Below, one piece after another: positions 18,196 through 25,344 of a stretch of 64,000 bases of DNA. Under the pieces are notes generated by a model that worked only from the letters and a program-made list of their open reading frames with translations, had not been told where the DNA came from and ran no database searches. Where the stretch lies: positions 186,001 to 250,000 of the forward strand of contig JAWKXQ010000001.1 of assembly GCA_041396905.1 (NCBI GenBank). The letters are read 5' to 3'. The translations under genes and the position numbers were made by a program. Position 1 is the first letter of the stretch, and each line of letters begins with the position of its first letter. Origin of the DNA: JACXVD01 sp020446665 (lineage in GTDB: Bacteria; Pseudomonadota; Alphaproteobacteria; Sphingomonadales; Sphingomonadaceae).

Positions 18196-18230
18196 CCTTT
18201 CCGGAACGGGATCACGCCAAACCGGAAAGG
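18196..18230 (+). promoter_or_regulatory. Hairpin covering the ribosome site of the RpfF-like gene
   Basis: A perfect 9-base inverted repeat, CCTTTCCGG (18196-18204) and CCGGAAAGG (18222-18230), with a 17-base loop. Its right arm is the only good Shine-Dalgarno-like sequence (GGAAAGG) before the ATG at 18237. Folded as RNA it would hide the ribosome site; as DNA it could be an operator. Either reading implies control of the downstream gene, but neither is proven. Confidence 0.5.
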
Positions 18231-18236
18231 GTTGCA

Positions 18237-19196
18237 ATGGATCGGTTGGCAAATGGGTTGGACAAAGTGAGCGGAGACGCGGAAAGCCTTGACGGCGGTG
18301 CCTTCCCTTTGGGGGAAGAAGAAGACGCGCTCGTTCGTGAGAGCGCGCTCCATGATGCGATCCCGAAAGAGTTGTTTGAGCTGAAAGAGATAGATTGCCT
18401 GTACGATTCCGAGACGCAGGCATTGTGGAGTTATATGCGGCCAGAGGGACGGCCCAGTTTCACGCCTTCCATGCTGGCGGATTTCGAAAGCTGGCAACAT
18501 CACATCTCTACCGGTTTTGGCACAGGCAAAGTGCCGTTGCGGTATCTGATCCTGGGCAGTCGGTCGCCGGGCGTGTTCTGCTTTGGCGGTGACCTCGACC
18601 TGTTTCGCAAGCTGATCATCAGCCGCGACCGCGAGGGGCTGGTCCGTTATGGCCACCGCTGTTGCCAGATCCTGCATCGCAACATGAACGCGCTGGACCT
18701 GCCCATGCTGACTGTCGGGCTGGTTGAAGGGGCTGCGCTGGGCGGCGGGTTCGAGGCCTTGCTCAGCTTTGATTACATCGTGGCCGAGCGCGGCGCGACA
18801 TTCGGCTTGCCTGAGGTGATGTTTGGCCTGTTCCCCGGAATGGGTGCCCACGCCCTGCTGTCGCGCAAGCTGGGGAGTGCGATGGCGGAGCGGCTGATCG
18901 TCTCCAACCAGACCTATAGTGCAGAAGAAATGTACGAGATGGGGATCGTGCACCATCTGGCGGAAAAGGGTGAAGGGCTGCAGGCCTGTCAGGATTTCAT
19001 CAAGAAATCCGACCGCCGTCATGCCGGGCTGGTCAATGCACGGCGCGCGATGAAGATTTGCTGGAAGCTGGAGTTGGAAGAGCTCACGCGCATTACCGAG
19101 CTTTGGGCGGATGCCGCGCTGGAACTGCGCGAGCAGGATCTGAAAGTGATGAACCGCCTGACCACTGCTCAGCAGAAACTGGCGAATGCGGCCTAG
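18237..19196 (+). CDS. rpfF: RpfF-like crotonase: putative DSF-family signal synthase
   Basis: 319 residues of the crotonase superfamily, closest to RpfF of Xanthomonas rather than to catabolic enoyl-CoA hydratases. Shared blocks are FCFGGDLDLFRKLI, EGAALGGGFEALLS (167-177 region), FGLPEVMFGLFPGMGAHALL and ITELWADAALELREQDLK. The two catalytic glutamates of RpfF correspond to E173 and E193, with the same 20-residue spacing. RpfF makes cis-2-unsaturated fatty-acid signals by thioester cleavage and dehydration of acyl-ACP. No rpfC/rpfG sensor genes are adjacent. The N-terminal 50 residues are an extension not seen in Xanthomonas RpfF. It follows the exosortase locus on the same strand. The product is inferred from homology. 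Confidence 0.82.
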   Translation: MDRLANGLDKVSGDAESLDGGAFPLGEEEDALVRESALHDAIPKELFELKEIDCLYDSETQALWSYMRPEGRPSFTPSMLADFESWQHHISTGFGTGKVPLRYLILGSRSPGVFCFGGDLDLFRKLIISRDREGLVRYGHRCCQILHRNMNALDLPMLTVGLVEGAALGGGFEALLSFDYIVAERGATFGLPEVMFGLFPGMGAHALLSRKLGSAMAERLIVSNQTYSAEEMYEMGIVHHLAEKGEGLQACQDFIKKSDRRHAGLVNARRAMKICWKLELEELTRITELWADAALELREQDLKVMNRLTTAQQKLANAA

Positions 19197-19199
19197 CCT

Positions 19200-20321
19200 C
19201 TAACCTTCTTCGCCATGGCCCAGCGCCATATAGTCTTCGCTCTGCATTTCTATCAGGCGGCTGACCGTGCGATCAAATTCAAACGCGCCATCGCCTGCCT
19301 GGTAGAGCTTGTCCGGCTCGGTCGCGGCGGTCGCAAACAGCTTCACTCTCAGCTCATACAGCGCATCTATCAGCTTGGTGAAGCGGATGGCTTCATTGCG
19401 GTTTTCCGGGCCCATTTGCGGAATGCCGACCAGTATGACCGTGTGATAGGCGCGGGCAATGGCCAGGAAATCCGATGCTCCGCGATTTTCAACGCATAGC
19501 CGCTTGAAGCTGAACACCGCGACGCCTTTCAGGCTCTTGGGCACATGCAGCATCCGCCCGCCGCCAACATCCAGTTCGGCGCTGGGAACATGGTCGGCAT
19601 CTTCGGGTTTGTAGTCGGTCAGCCGGAAGAAAGCCTCGCGCACCTGCGCTGTCGCGGTGTCGCCCAGTGGTTGATGCCAGCAATCTATCCCGCCGAGCCG
19701 TTCCAGCCGGTAATCGACCGGTCCATTCAGCGTCAGCACGTCCAGTTCCTGCTCGATCAGGTCGATGAAAGGCAGGAACAGCGAACGGTTGATCCCGTCC
19801 TTGTAAAGATCGCGCGGGGGGCGGTTGCTGGTGGTGACCACTGTCACCCCCTGATCGCGGATCAGCGCAGTGAAGAGACGGCTCATGATCGCCGCATCGG
19901 CGGTGTTGTTGACGACCATCTCGTCAAAGGCGAGGCAGCGCACGCCTTGCGCGATCTTGGCGGCGACCGGGCCAATCGGATCGCCCGCTTCGCGCTTGCG
20001 TTCCTCGCGGACCAGCGCATCCACTTCCAGCATGAAGGCGTGGAAATGGACCCGCCGCTTTTGCGGGATTGCCAGCGCATCGTGGAACAGGTCCATCAGC
20101 ATGGATTTTCCGCGCCCCACGCCGCCCCACATGTAGAGGCCGCGCGGGCGCAGCTGTGGCTTGCTGCCGAACAACTTGCCGAGCAAGCCAGTTTGCGGCG
20201 CGGGCATTTCAAGCTCTTGCTGCAACCGGTCCAGCCGGTCTGCGGCTGCTGCCTGTTCCGCATCAGGGCGCAATTCGCCTGCGCTCACCAGCGCGTTATA
20301 GCGCTCCCTGACGCTGCTCAT
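19200..20321 (-). CDS. zapE: Cell division protein ZapE (AFG1-like ATPase)
   Basis: 373 residues. Walker A GGVGRGKS is at 66-73, Walker B is CLAFDEM, and sensor residues are in TTSNRPPRDLYKDGINR. The order and length fit the AFG1/ZapE family of AAA-like ATPases, which in bacteria associate with the FtsZ ring under constriction. It lies tail-to-tail with the RpfF-like gene only three bases away, and its start overlaps the stop of the thioesterase gene by ATGA, so those two are cotranscribed. Upstream on the same strand is sdhB; zapE next to succinate dehydrogenase genes is common in sphingomonads. Confidence 0.93.
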   Translation of the reverse strand: MSSVRERYNALVSAGELRPDAEQAAAADRLDRLQQELEMPAPQTGLLGKLFGSKPQLRPRGLYMWGGVGRGKSMLMDLFHDALAIPQKRRVHFHAFMLEVDALVREERKREAGDPIGPVAAKIAQGVRCLAFDEMVVNNTADAAIMSRLFTALIRDQGVTVVTTSNRPPRDLYKDGINRSLFLPFIDLIEQELDVLTLNGPVDYRLERLGGIDCWHQPLGDTATAQVREAFFRLTDYKPEDADHVPSAELDVGGGRMLHVPKSLKGVAVFSFKRLCVENRGASDFLAIARAYHTVILVGIPQMGPENRNEAIRFTKLIDALYELRVKLFATAATEPDKLYQAGDGAFEFDRTVSRLIEMQSEDYMALGHGEEG

Positions 20322-20788
20322 GACCGGTCGATCTTGCGCAGAATGCCGCTGAAGCTGGAGACAACATTGTCATCCTGCACCACGGTGCCGCGGGCAAAGA
20401 TCATCCGACCGGTTTCGCGCACAACCTCCACCACCGCGTCCAGCGGGCGAGAGGGATCACCGGCACCGACGAAATGATTGTTCACTTCCACTGTCACGCC
20501 GGATTTCATGTCGCGTCCGGTGGAAACCGTTGATCCGGCGAACAGGGCGATGTCAATCAGCGAGAGAATGATCCCGCCATGGATATTGTCGGAAATATTG
20601 GTGTGCAGCCGGGTGGGGAACATCCGCATGCGCGCCTTGTTGCCATCTTCCGGGCGGACAAGAAGCGTGCCCAGCACCCCCTGATTGAAGCGGGTCTTGT
20701 CGGCGATGTGCCATTCGTGCCAGCCCGGATGATCCGGGTGGCTTTCGCGCAGAACTTCGTTGAATTGCAGCTTTGGCCGCTGAGCCAC
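20318..20788 (-). CDS. PaaI-type hotdog-fold thioesterase
   Basis: 156 residues with a single hotdog domain. The signature NIHGGIILSLIDIALF holds the HGG motif of PaaI/YiiD-like acyl-CoA thioesterases; MKSGVTVEVNNHFVGAGD and ETGRMIFARGTVVQDD form the rest of the sheet. It probably hydrolyses a short or aromatic acyl-CoA; the substrate cannot be predicted. It lies between sdhB (3 bases) and zapE (4-base overlap) in a minus-strand operon. Confidence 0.85.
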   Translation of the reverse strand: MAQRPKLQFNEVLRESHPDHPGWHEWHIADKTRFNQGVLGTLLVRPEDGNKARMRMFPTRLHTNISDNIHGGIILSLIDIALFAGSTVSTGRDMKSGVTVEVNNHFVGAGDPSRPLDAVVEVVRETGRMIFARGTVVQDDNVVSSFSGILRKIDRS

Positions 20789-20791
20789 CGG

Positions 20792-21574
20792 TCAGATCGC
20801 CCGTTCGGCGGTCATCTTCTTGATTTCGGCAATCGCCTTGGCCGGGGAGAGACCCTTGGGGCAGACATTGGCGCAGTTCATGATGGTGTGGCAGCGATAG
20901 AGGCGGAAGGGATCTTCCAGCGCATCCAGCCGCTCACCCGTCATTTCGTCGCGGCTGTCAGCCAGCCACCGATAGGCCTGCAGCAGGATTGCCGGGCCGA
21001 GGAACTTGTCGCTGTTCCACCAGTAGGACGGGCAGCTGGTGGAGCAGCAAGCGCACAGGATGCACTCGTACAGGCCATCCAGCTGCTCGCGCTGCTGCGG
21101 GCTCTGCTTGCGTTCCTTGCCGCTCGGCGTGGTGGTCACGGTCTGCAGCCAAGGGCGGATCGAGGCATATTGCGCGTAGAAATGGGTGAAATCAGGCACC
21201 AGATCCTTGATCACATCCATATGCGGCAGCGGCGTGATCCGCACATCGCCCTTCAGATCCTCGATCGAGGTGGTGCAGGCGAGGCCGTTCTGGCCGTTCA
21301 TGTTCATCGCGCAGGACCCGCAAATCCCCTCACGGCAGGACCGGCGGAAGGTCAGCGTCGGGTCAATCTCGTTCTTGATCTTGATAATCGCGTCGAGCAC
21401 CATTGGGCCGCAATCATCGAGGTCGATTTCGAAAGTGTCATAACGCGGGTTTTCGCCGCTATCGGGATCGTAGCGGTAGATTTTGAACGTCTTCACCTTC
21501 GCCGCGCCATCCGCCTTGTGGACTTTGCCATCCTTGCGGATCTTGGAATTCTTGGGGAGAGTGAAGGTAGCCAT
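20792..21574 (-). CDS. sdhB: Succinate dehydrogenase iron-sulfur subunit
   Basis: 260 residues. The [2Fe-2S] ligands are C80, C85, C88 and C100 (SCREGICGSCAM and LAC), and the [4Fe-4S]/[3Fe-4S] ligands are in YECILCACCSTSCPSYWW and CHTIMNCANVCPKG. It is the electron-transfer subunit of complex II at the inner membrane. I use the ATG at 21574; a TTG at 21580 would add two residues. The 243 bases upstream (21575-21817) hold no gene and should carry the promoter unless sdhA lies elsewhere. sdhC, sdhD and sdhA are not adjacent in this window. Confidence 0.96.
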   Translation of the reverse strand: MATFTLPKNSKIRKDGKVHKADGAAKVKTFKIYRYDPDSGENPRYDTFEIDLDDCGPMVLDAIIKIKNEIDPTLTFRRSCREGICGSCAMNMNGQNGLACTTSIEDLKGDVRITPLPHMDVIKDLVPDFTHFYAQYASIRPWLQTVTTTPSGKERKQSPQQREQLDGLYECILCACCSTSCPSYWWNSDKFLGPAILLQAYRWLADSRDEMTGERLDALEDPFRLYRCHTIMNCANVCPKGLSPAKAIAEIKKMTAERAI

Positions 21575-21817
21575 GGCCAATCCGTTCTGTTTGCTTTGCC
21601 CCGCCTATTAGCGATTCAGTGCGCCTTGGCAAGCGCGGCATGTGGAACACCGGGAACAGTTTTTCATTCTGAAAAGTCATCTTGCGACTGCCTTGTTCCA
21701 AATCTTTCACACGCTTGGAACCGAGTAACGTCGCCAAACGTCTGGGCCGCGTGGGCAAATTCGCCGTGGTCACGGCCAGCCGATAAACCGCCAGTTCAAG
21801 GAGCGAGGACGCAGGAC

Positions 21818-22012
21818 ATGCATGGCATATTCAAGGACGAGCAACGCCGAAATGGCGGTTTCTCGTCTGGCCCCGCAGGGGTTCGGCCCAAATCCGCCCT
21901 GACAGCGTTGCGCACGCTTGAAAGTGCGATGCACTTCCTGCGCGCACGCGCCTTGTCAGGGCAGATTTGGACTCGAACCGTGATCCACGGCGAATTGGTC
22001 CACGCGGCCTAA
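21818..22012 (+). CDS. Small hypothetical protein (64 aa), possibly not coding
   Basis: A short frame starting MHGIFKDEQRRNGG and ending VIHGELVHAA, with GAGGA nine bases upstream of the ATG. It is basic and has no recognised domain, signal or membrane segment. It lies five bases before an SDR gene, which would fit a small leader gene. Against coding, 21889-21904 and 21954-21969 form a 15/16 inverted repeat inside the frame, so the stretch could be a structured RNA or DNA element instead. Confidence 0.35.
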   Translation: MHGIFKDEQRRNGGFSSGPAGVRPKSALTALRTLESAMHFLRARALSGQIWTRTVIHGELVHAA

Positions 22013-22017
22013 CGGGT

Positions 22018-22749
22018 ATGGACAAATCAGGGATGCCATGGCGCAAGGCGGCGATTTTTGGGGCCAGTGGCGGCATTGGCGCGGCGCTGGTGCGTGCGCT
22101 CGCACGGCAGGGCGTATCTGTCTGGGCCGGATCGCGCAGCGGGGTTGTGCCTGAGGCAGAGGGTGTCACGCCATTCCACTTCGACCTGACCGATGAAACC
22201 AGCATCGCCGCAGCCGCCCGTGCGATGGGTGAAGATCCGCCCGATCTGGCGATCGTGGCCAGCGGTGTGCTGACACTGGCTGACCGGACCGGCCCTGAGA
22301 AAAGCCTGCGCATGCTGGACAGCGCGGCGATGGAGAAGGTCTTTCGTCTCAACACGATTGGTCCGGCGCTGATCGCAAAGCATATTCTGCCGCTTATGCC
22401 GAAACAGGGCAGGGCAGTATTTGCGGCGTTATCTGCGCGGGTTGGCTCGATTGGCGATAATCGGCTGGGTGGCTGGCACAGCTACCGCGCGAGCAAGGCC
22501 GCGCTGAATATGCTGCTGAGGAATTTTGCGATCGAAATGGCGCGGCGCAATGCGGATTTCATCGTCGCAGGCCTGCACCCCGGCACCGTGGATACGGCGC
22601 TGTCCGAACCGTTTCAGACAAACCTTGCCGAAGGGCAACTGACCGCGCCGGATGCTGCCGCCAGCAATTTGCTGACTGTACTGGCCGGGCTCACGCCAGA
22701 GGATAGCGGGCAGGTGTTCGACTGGCAGGGGGACAGAGTGCCGGATTAG
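22018..22749 (+). CDS. SDR family oxidoreductase (CsgA/C-factor type)
   Basis: 243 residues, a single Rossmann domain. The nucleotide motif FGASGGIGAALVRALA is near residues 14-29, IVASGVL is the NAG-like segment, and the catalytic Y-x3-K lies in SYRASKAALNMLLRNFA. The C-terminal HPGTVDTALSEPFQ and the short length place it with SDRs of the C-factor group; the substrate is unknown. The ATG at 22018 follows GGGT closely. Downstream, 22750-22860 is intergenic and ends in the split palindromic repeat into which the IS element inserted. Confidence 0.85.
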   Translation: MDKSGMPWRKAAIFGASGGIGAALVRALARQGVSVWAGSRSGVVPEAEGVTPFHFDLTDETSIAAAARAMGEDPPDLAIVASGVLTLADRTGPEKSLRMLDSAAMEKVFRLNTIGPALIAKHILPLMPKQGRAVFAALSARVGSIGDNRLGGWHSYRASKAALNMLLRNFAIEMARRNADFIVAGLHPGTVDTALSEPFQTNLAEGQLTAPDAAASNLLTVLAGLTPEDSGQVFDWQGDRVPD

Positions 22750-22839
22750 ACGCAAATGGCAGCTATCCGCAACGCTTGCTGGAAAAGCTGACTTTCCGGA
22801 GACGACCCAATTGCGGATATTTGTCATTTCTTCCCCCAA

Positions 22840-22860
22840 CCCGTCACCCCGGACTTGATC
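22840..22860 (+). repeat. Left palindromic repeat of GIY-YIG cassette, first part (split by IS)
   Basis: CCCGTCACCCCGGACTTGATC is the first 21 bases of a 33-base repeat whose remaining 12 bases are at 25011-25022. The joined sequence has a 6-bp CCCCGG/CCGGGG stem. It matches the inverted copy at 25362-25394 at 31 of 33 positions. Confidence 0.75.
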
Positions 22861-22883
22861 GGGAGTGATATAGATGACAAAGC
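22861..22883 (+). repeat. Left terminal inverted repeat of the IS
   Basis: GGGAGTGATATAG followed by ATGACAAAGC; 19 of 23 positions match the reverse complement of 24979-25001. The start codon of the first passenger frame lies inside it. Confidence 0.82.
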
Positions 22884-23083
22884 ACACCGATCTTGATATA
22901 AAATTTTTGCGTGACAGGCCGGATAGGTCCGAGAGTGAGAAAAAGCTTTCGGACCTTATCATCCGAGAACATGCGGCGTGGGATAACGGGCCAGACTGGG
23001 ATAGGGCGCGTGTACTTGCGAATGCAATCATCGATGCCATGAAATCAGAAGGGTATCCGACGACCAGCGAGTTCCGAGACTAA
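22874..23083 (+). CDS. Passenger hypothetical protein of the IS (69 aa)
   Basis: A small acidic/basic mixed protein beginning MTKHTDLDIKFLRDRPDR and ending GYPTTSEFRD, with no recognised domain, signal peptide or membrane segment. Its ATG lies within the left terminal repeat, with GGGAG about 9 bases upstream. Its last 39 bases overlap, tail to tail, the end of the larger passenger gene. The composition and intact frame suggest a real gene, but I do not recognise the family. Confidence 0.5.
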   Translation: MTKHTDLDIKFLRDRPDRSESEKKLSDLIIREHAAWDNGPDWDRARVLANAIIDAMKSEGYPTTSEFRD

Positions 23084-23803
23084 TTTCCATAGTTCACTTC
23101 CCGGCTCGTGACCGGCCTTTTGCATTTCGCTCTGATGCCTTGTAGCAGTGGCACTACCAAGCATGAGTAGACTAAGGTCGAATTGGAAATAGAATTGCTT
23201 TGCTGGCGGCGTAGTAAGCACCTCTTCTGATTGGAACTCGAATGTGGGAAAGTGCACAAAGTCACACCAGTTGAATGCCAATACCGGGATCGCCCAATAC
23301 GCAATTAGAACGTCGAACTGCTGAAACTGTAGTATTTCGATCCCGGCTTGCAGCGCTTCCGGGCGGGGAAATGTTTTATCGAGCACGGCAAAAGCGAGAG
23401 CGAGAGTTAACCTTCCTAGATCGCCCTTCCCAAGCATCACTATGTCATCTTTCGACCTGGTCACTAGATCGTATTTCTTGGGATCAAGCGTCGGATAAGT
23501 GCGGGCAAAGAGTTTGGAAGCAAAGCCGTCGGGACCAGGCTTCTGCCAGTTGGCTAACGTATCGTCATCACGGTTCTCAAATTCAACAGTGTGCTTGCAT
23601 AAGTGGCCTTCGCTACTGGGGCTAACATGCACGGACCATCGCTTTTCCTTCACGGGGAAGTCTGGCCCAAAAGATTCAGTATAATCAAACCCTTTTGCCA
23701 GTACGACCAAATCGCCATTTGATCGTTCACGAATGGACATGACCTCGCGAAGCCGCCCTTTACACTTGACGGCAATGCGCGTTTTGGGTTTCCTTTTAGC
23801 CAC
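23045..23803 (-). CDS. Passenger hypothetical protein of the IS (about 252 aa)
   Basis: No family recognised. The protein is soluble, with a basic N terminus (AKRKPKTRIAVKCKGRLRE), a middle with alternating charged and hydrophobic residues (WSVHVSPSSEG, DIVMLGKGDLGRLTLALAFA) and a Trp/Phe-rich segment (YWAIPVLAFNWCDFVHFPTF). The start is uncertain: GTG at 23803 is two bases from the divergent small frame, ATG at 23740 would leave 64 bases between them, and the longest frame begins at 23926. It lies wholly inside the IS, next to the transposase and on the same strand, so it is cargo. An accessory or defence role is possible but not shown. Confidence 0.5.
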   Translation of the reverse strand: MAKRKPKTRIAVKCKGRLREVMSIRERSNGDLVVLAKGFDYTESFGPDFPVKEKRWSVHVSPSSEGHLCKHTVEFENRDDDTLANWQKPGPDGFASKLFARTYPTLDPKKYDLVTRSKDDIVMLGKGDLGRLTLALAFAVLDKTFPRPEALQAGIEILQFQQFDVLIAYWAIPVLAFNWCDFVHFPTFEFQSEEVLTTPPAKQFYFQFDLSLLMLGSATATRHQSEMQKAGHEPGSELWKLVSELAGRRIPF

Positions 23804-23804
23804 T

Positions 23805-23939
23805 ATGTCACAGACCGAACCAGCCACCACAGAAAACGAAGTGCTCAAGCGGATGCTGAACACTCCCCCTAAACCGCATAATGCGGGCAAAGAGTCGAGT
23901 CCTAAGGCCAAGAAAGCCAAGGACAAGAAGGCCGACTAG
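23805..23939 (+). CDS. Passenger small protein (44 aa) with MLNTPPKPH motif
   Basis: Starts MSQTEPATTENEVLKRMLNT and ends in a Lys/Ala-rich tail (KAKKAKDKKAD). The block LKRMLNTPPKPH resembles a group of very small alphaproteobacterial proteins of unknown function. No good ribosome site is visible, and its start abuts that of the divergent gene, so at least one of the two starts is probably wrong. Function unknown. Confidence 0.4.
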   Translation: MSQTEPATTENEVLKRMLNTPPKPHNAGKESSPKAKKAKDKKAD

Positions 23940-23993
23940 CGGCGCTTCTTGTATGGCAGGAAGTCGAATGTAAGCTGCGGCGGCCCGACAGCC

Positions 23994-24953
23994 TTAGGCT
24001 GCGAGTTGACCAGTCCGCCGATAGGTCAGGCGGCGTCCTGTGATGCCCTGCAAGGCTTTCTCGCAACGCTCAAAGTCGTTGTCCTTGCGGGTGTTGTAAC
24101 GGAAGTCGAATTCCGTGCAGTAGCGGTGCAGATGGTTCGCACTAAGGTGATAATAGGTGCCCGTCACGCCGCGCTTGAGGATCGAGAAATAGCCTTCAAT
24201 CGTGTTAGTATGGAACGGGCCTCGCACATATTCATCCTTGCCGTGGTTCACCACTTCATGCGTGAAGTCGCGGTTCATGTGGCGATACTGGCCAGCATCA
24301 TCGGTGCAAAGCGTAGAGGCCTTATCCACTTGCTCAACAAGGATCGGACGCAGATTGGCAGCCGTGACGCTTTGAACGTGAACGGAGCGAACCTTACCGT
24401 CGCGCTCGACTAGCGAAAACACAGTTTCCTTGCCCCAATTGCCGCCAAGGCGACGCTTTGCGCGCTTGCTCTTGTGACGGTTCTTTTCCTTGCCGCCAAT
24501 AAAAGTTTCGTCCGCTTCCACGGTTTTGCCTTCGCCACCGAGAGGCGGTTCACCATCAGCAGGGCGCATAGCTTCACGAATGCGGTGAGACATGAACCAA
24601 GCCGTTTTCTGCGTCACGCCGAGCATACGGGCAAGCTGGTGGCCAGACATGCCGCGCTTAGACGAGCAAAGCAGGAAGGTCGCCAGCACCCATTTGTTGA
24701 GCGCGATCTTGGAACGCTCAAACACTGTGCCGACCGTCACCGTGTATTGCTGGCGGCAATCGTTACACTGGACAACACCCTTGCGAACCGTGCCGCCGGG
24801 ATGCGCCTTAGTTGCCTTGCGCTTCTGCGGGGGAAGCCGCGTAGCATTGAACGAGCCGCAATGCGGGCAATAGGGGCCATCGGGCCAACGCAAGCCTTCA
24901 AGGTGCTCGCGGGCTGCGTCTACATCGGTGAAGCGAGGGTGTGTAATGTCCAT
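23994..24953 (-). CDS. IS1595-family (ISXO2-like) transposase
   Basis: 319 residues. An N-terminal zinc ribbon (CPHCG near 29-33 and CNDC near 63-66) and a helix-turn-helix (SGHQLARMLGVTQKTAWFM) precede the DDE domain: VEADETFIGG, TLCTDDAGQY and HTNTIEGYFSILKRG. These are the features of the IS1595 family. The frame is complete. The gene runs inward from the right end of the element, and a TTGACA sequence inside the right terminal repeat could be its -35 box. It moves the element by cut-and-paste or copy reactions typical of DDE enzymes. Confidence 0.93.
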   Translation of the reverse strand: MDITHPRFTDVDAAREHLEGLRWPDGPYCPHCGSFNATRLPPQKRKATKAHPGGTVRKGVVQCNDCRQQYTVTVGTVFERSKIALNKWVLATFLLCSSKRGMSGHQLARMLGVTQKTAWFMSHRIREAMRPADGEPPLGGEGKTVEADETFIGGKEKNRHKSKRAKRRLGGNWGKETVFSLVERDGKVRSVHVQSVTAANLRPILVEQVDKASTLCTDDAGQYRHMNRDFTHEVVNHGKDEYVRGPFHTNTIEGYFSILKRGVTGTYYHLSANHLHRYCTEFDFRYNTRKDNDFERCEKALQGITGRRLTYRRTGQLAA

Positions 24954-24978
24954 GCGCCATCAATGGCTTATCTAGCCT

Positions 24979-25001
24979 GCTTTGTCAAGTATATCATTAC
25001 C
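24979..25001 (-). repeat. Right terminal inverted repeat of the IS
   Basis: On the minus strand it begins GGTAATGATATAC and ends TTGACAAAGC, the inverted partner of 22861-22883. It includes TTGACA, a perfect -35 sequence oriented toward the transposase gene. Confidence 0.82.
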
Positions 25002-25010
25002 GACTTGATC

Positions 25011-25022
25011 CGGGGTCCCGCT
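25011..25022 (+). repeat. Left palindromic repeat of GIY-YIG cassette, remaining part
   Basis: CGGGGTCCCGCT continues the repeat interrupted at 22860. The 9 bases before it (25002-25010) are the second copy of the target duplication. Confidence 0.72.
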
Positions 25023-25044
25023 ATTCTTACAGCGCAAGGCTTGC

Positions 25045-25344
25045 TCAAATGAGCAAATCATAGAGATCAGACCAGTCGGGATTGGCTCGCTCAATCAGCT
25101 CGAATTTCCATTCGCGGCGCCAGCGTTTGATCCGCTTTTCATGCGCGATGCAGTCTTCGATGGAATCACCTTGCTCCGCCCAGACAAGGCGATGCAAGCC
25201 ATATCGCGCACAGAAATCCGAACCGCTGCTCTCACGATGCTGGAAGATACGAGCGGCAAGATCAGACGTCACGCCGACATAGATCGTCCCGCGATAGCGG
25301 TCGGCCGTGATGTAAACCCAGCCACCCTTGCGCTTGCGATCCAT
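25045..25344 (-). CDS. GIY-YIG nuclease family protein (single domain)
   Basis: 99 residues of the UPF0213/YhbQ-like GIY-YIG group. VYI at 10-12 and YVG at 22-24 correspond to the GIY and YIG motifs; the conserved Arg lies in DLAARIFQHR and the metal-binding Glu in IAHEKRIKRWRREWK. No DNA-binding domain is fused. The gene is bounded by inverted copies of a palindromic repeat 22 bases beyond its stop and 17 bases before its start (ignoring the IS), as if carried as a cassette. Role unknown; a link to repeat mobility is inference. Confidence 0.88.
   Translation of the reverse strand: MDRKRKGGWVYITADRYRGTIYVGVTSDLAARIFQHRESSGSDFCARYGLHRLVWAEQGDSIEDCIAHEKRIKRWRREWKFELIERANPDWSDLYDLLI

Larger units (their letters stand above)
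22861..25001 (-). mobile_element. IS1595-family-like insertion element with passenger genes
   Basis: 2141 bp. The ends are 23-base terminal inverted repeats (22861-22883 and 24979-25001) that agree at 19 of 23 positions; both contain TGATATA and TGACAAAGC. The flanks are the duplicated target GACTTGATC at 22852-22860 and 25002-25010 (8 or 9 bp; the family makes 8). Inside are the transposase gene at the right end and, to its left, three frames of unknown function, giving about 1.1 kb of passenger DNA with visibly lower GC than the surroundings. The element sits within a palindromic repeat. All coding frames are open and the ends are similar, so insertion may be fairly recent. Confidence 0.85.
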
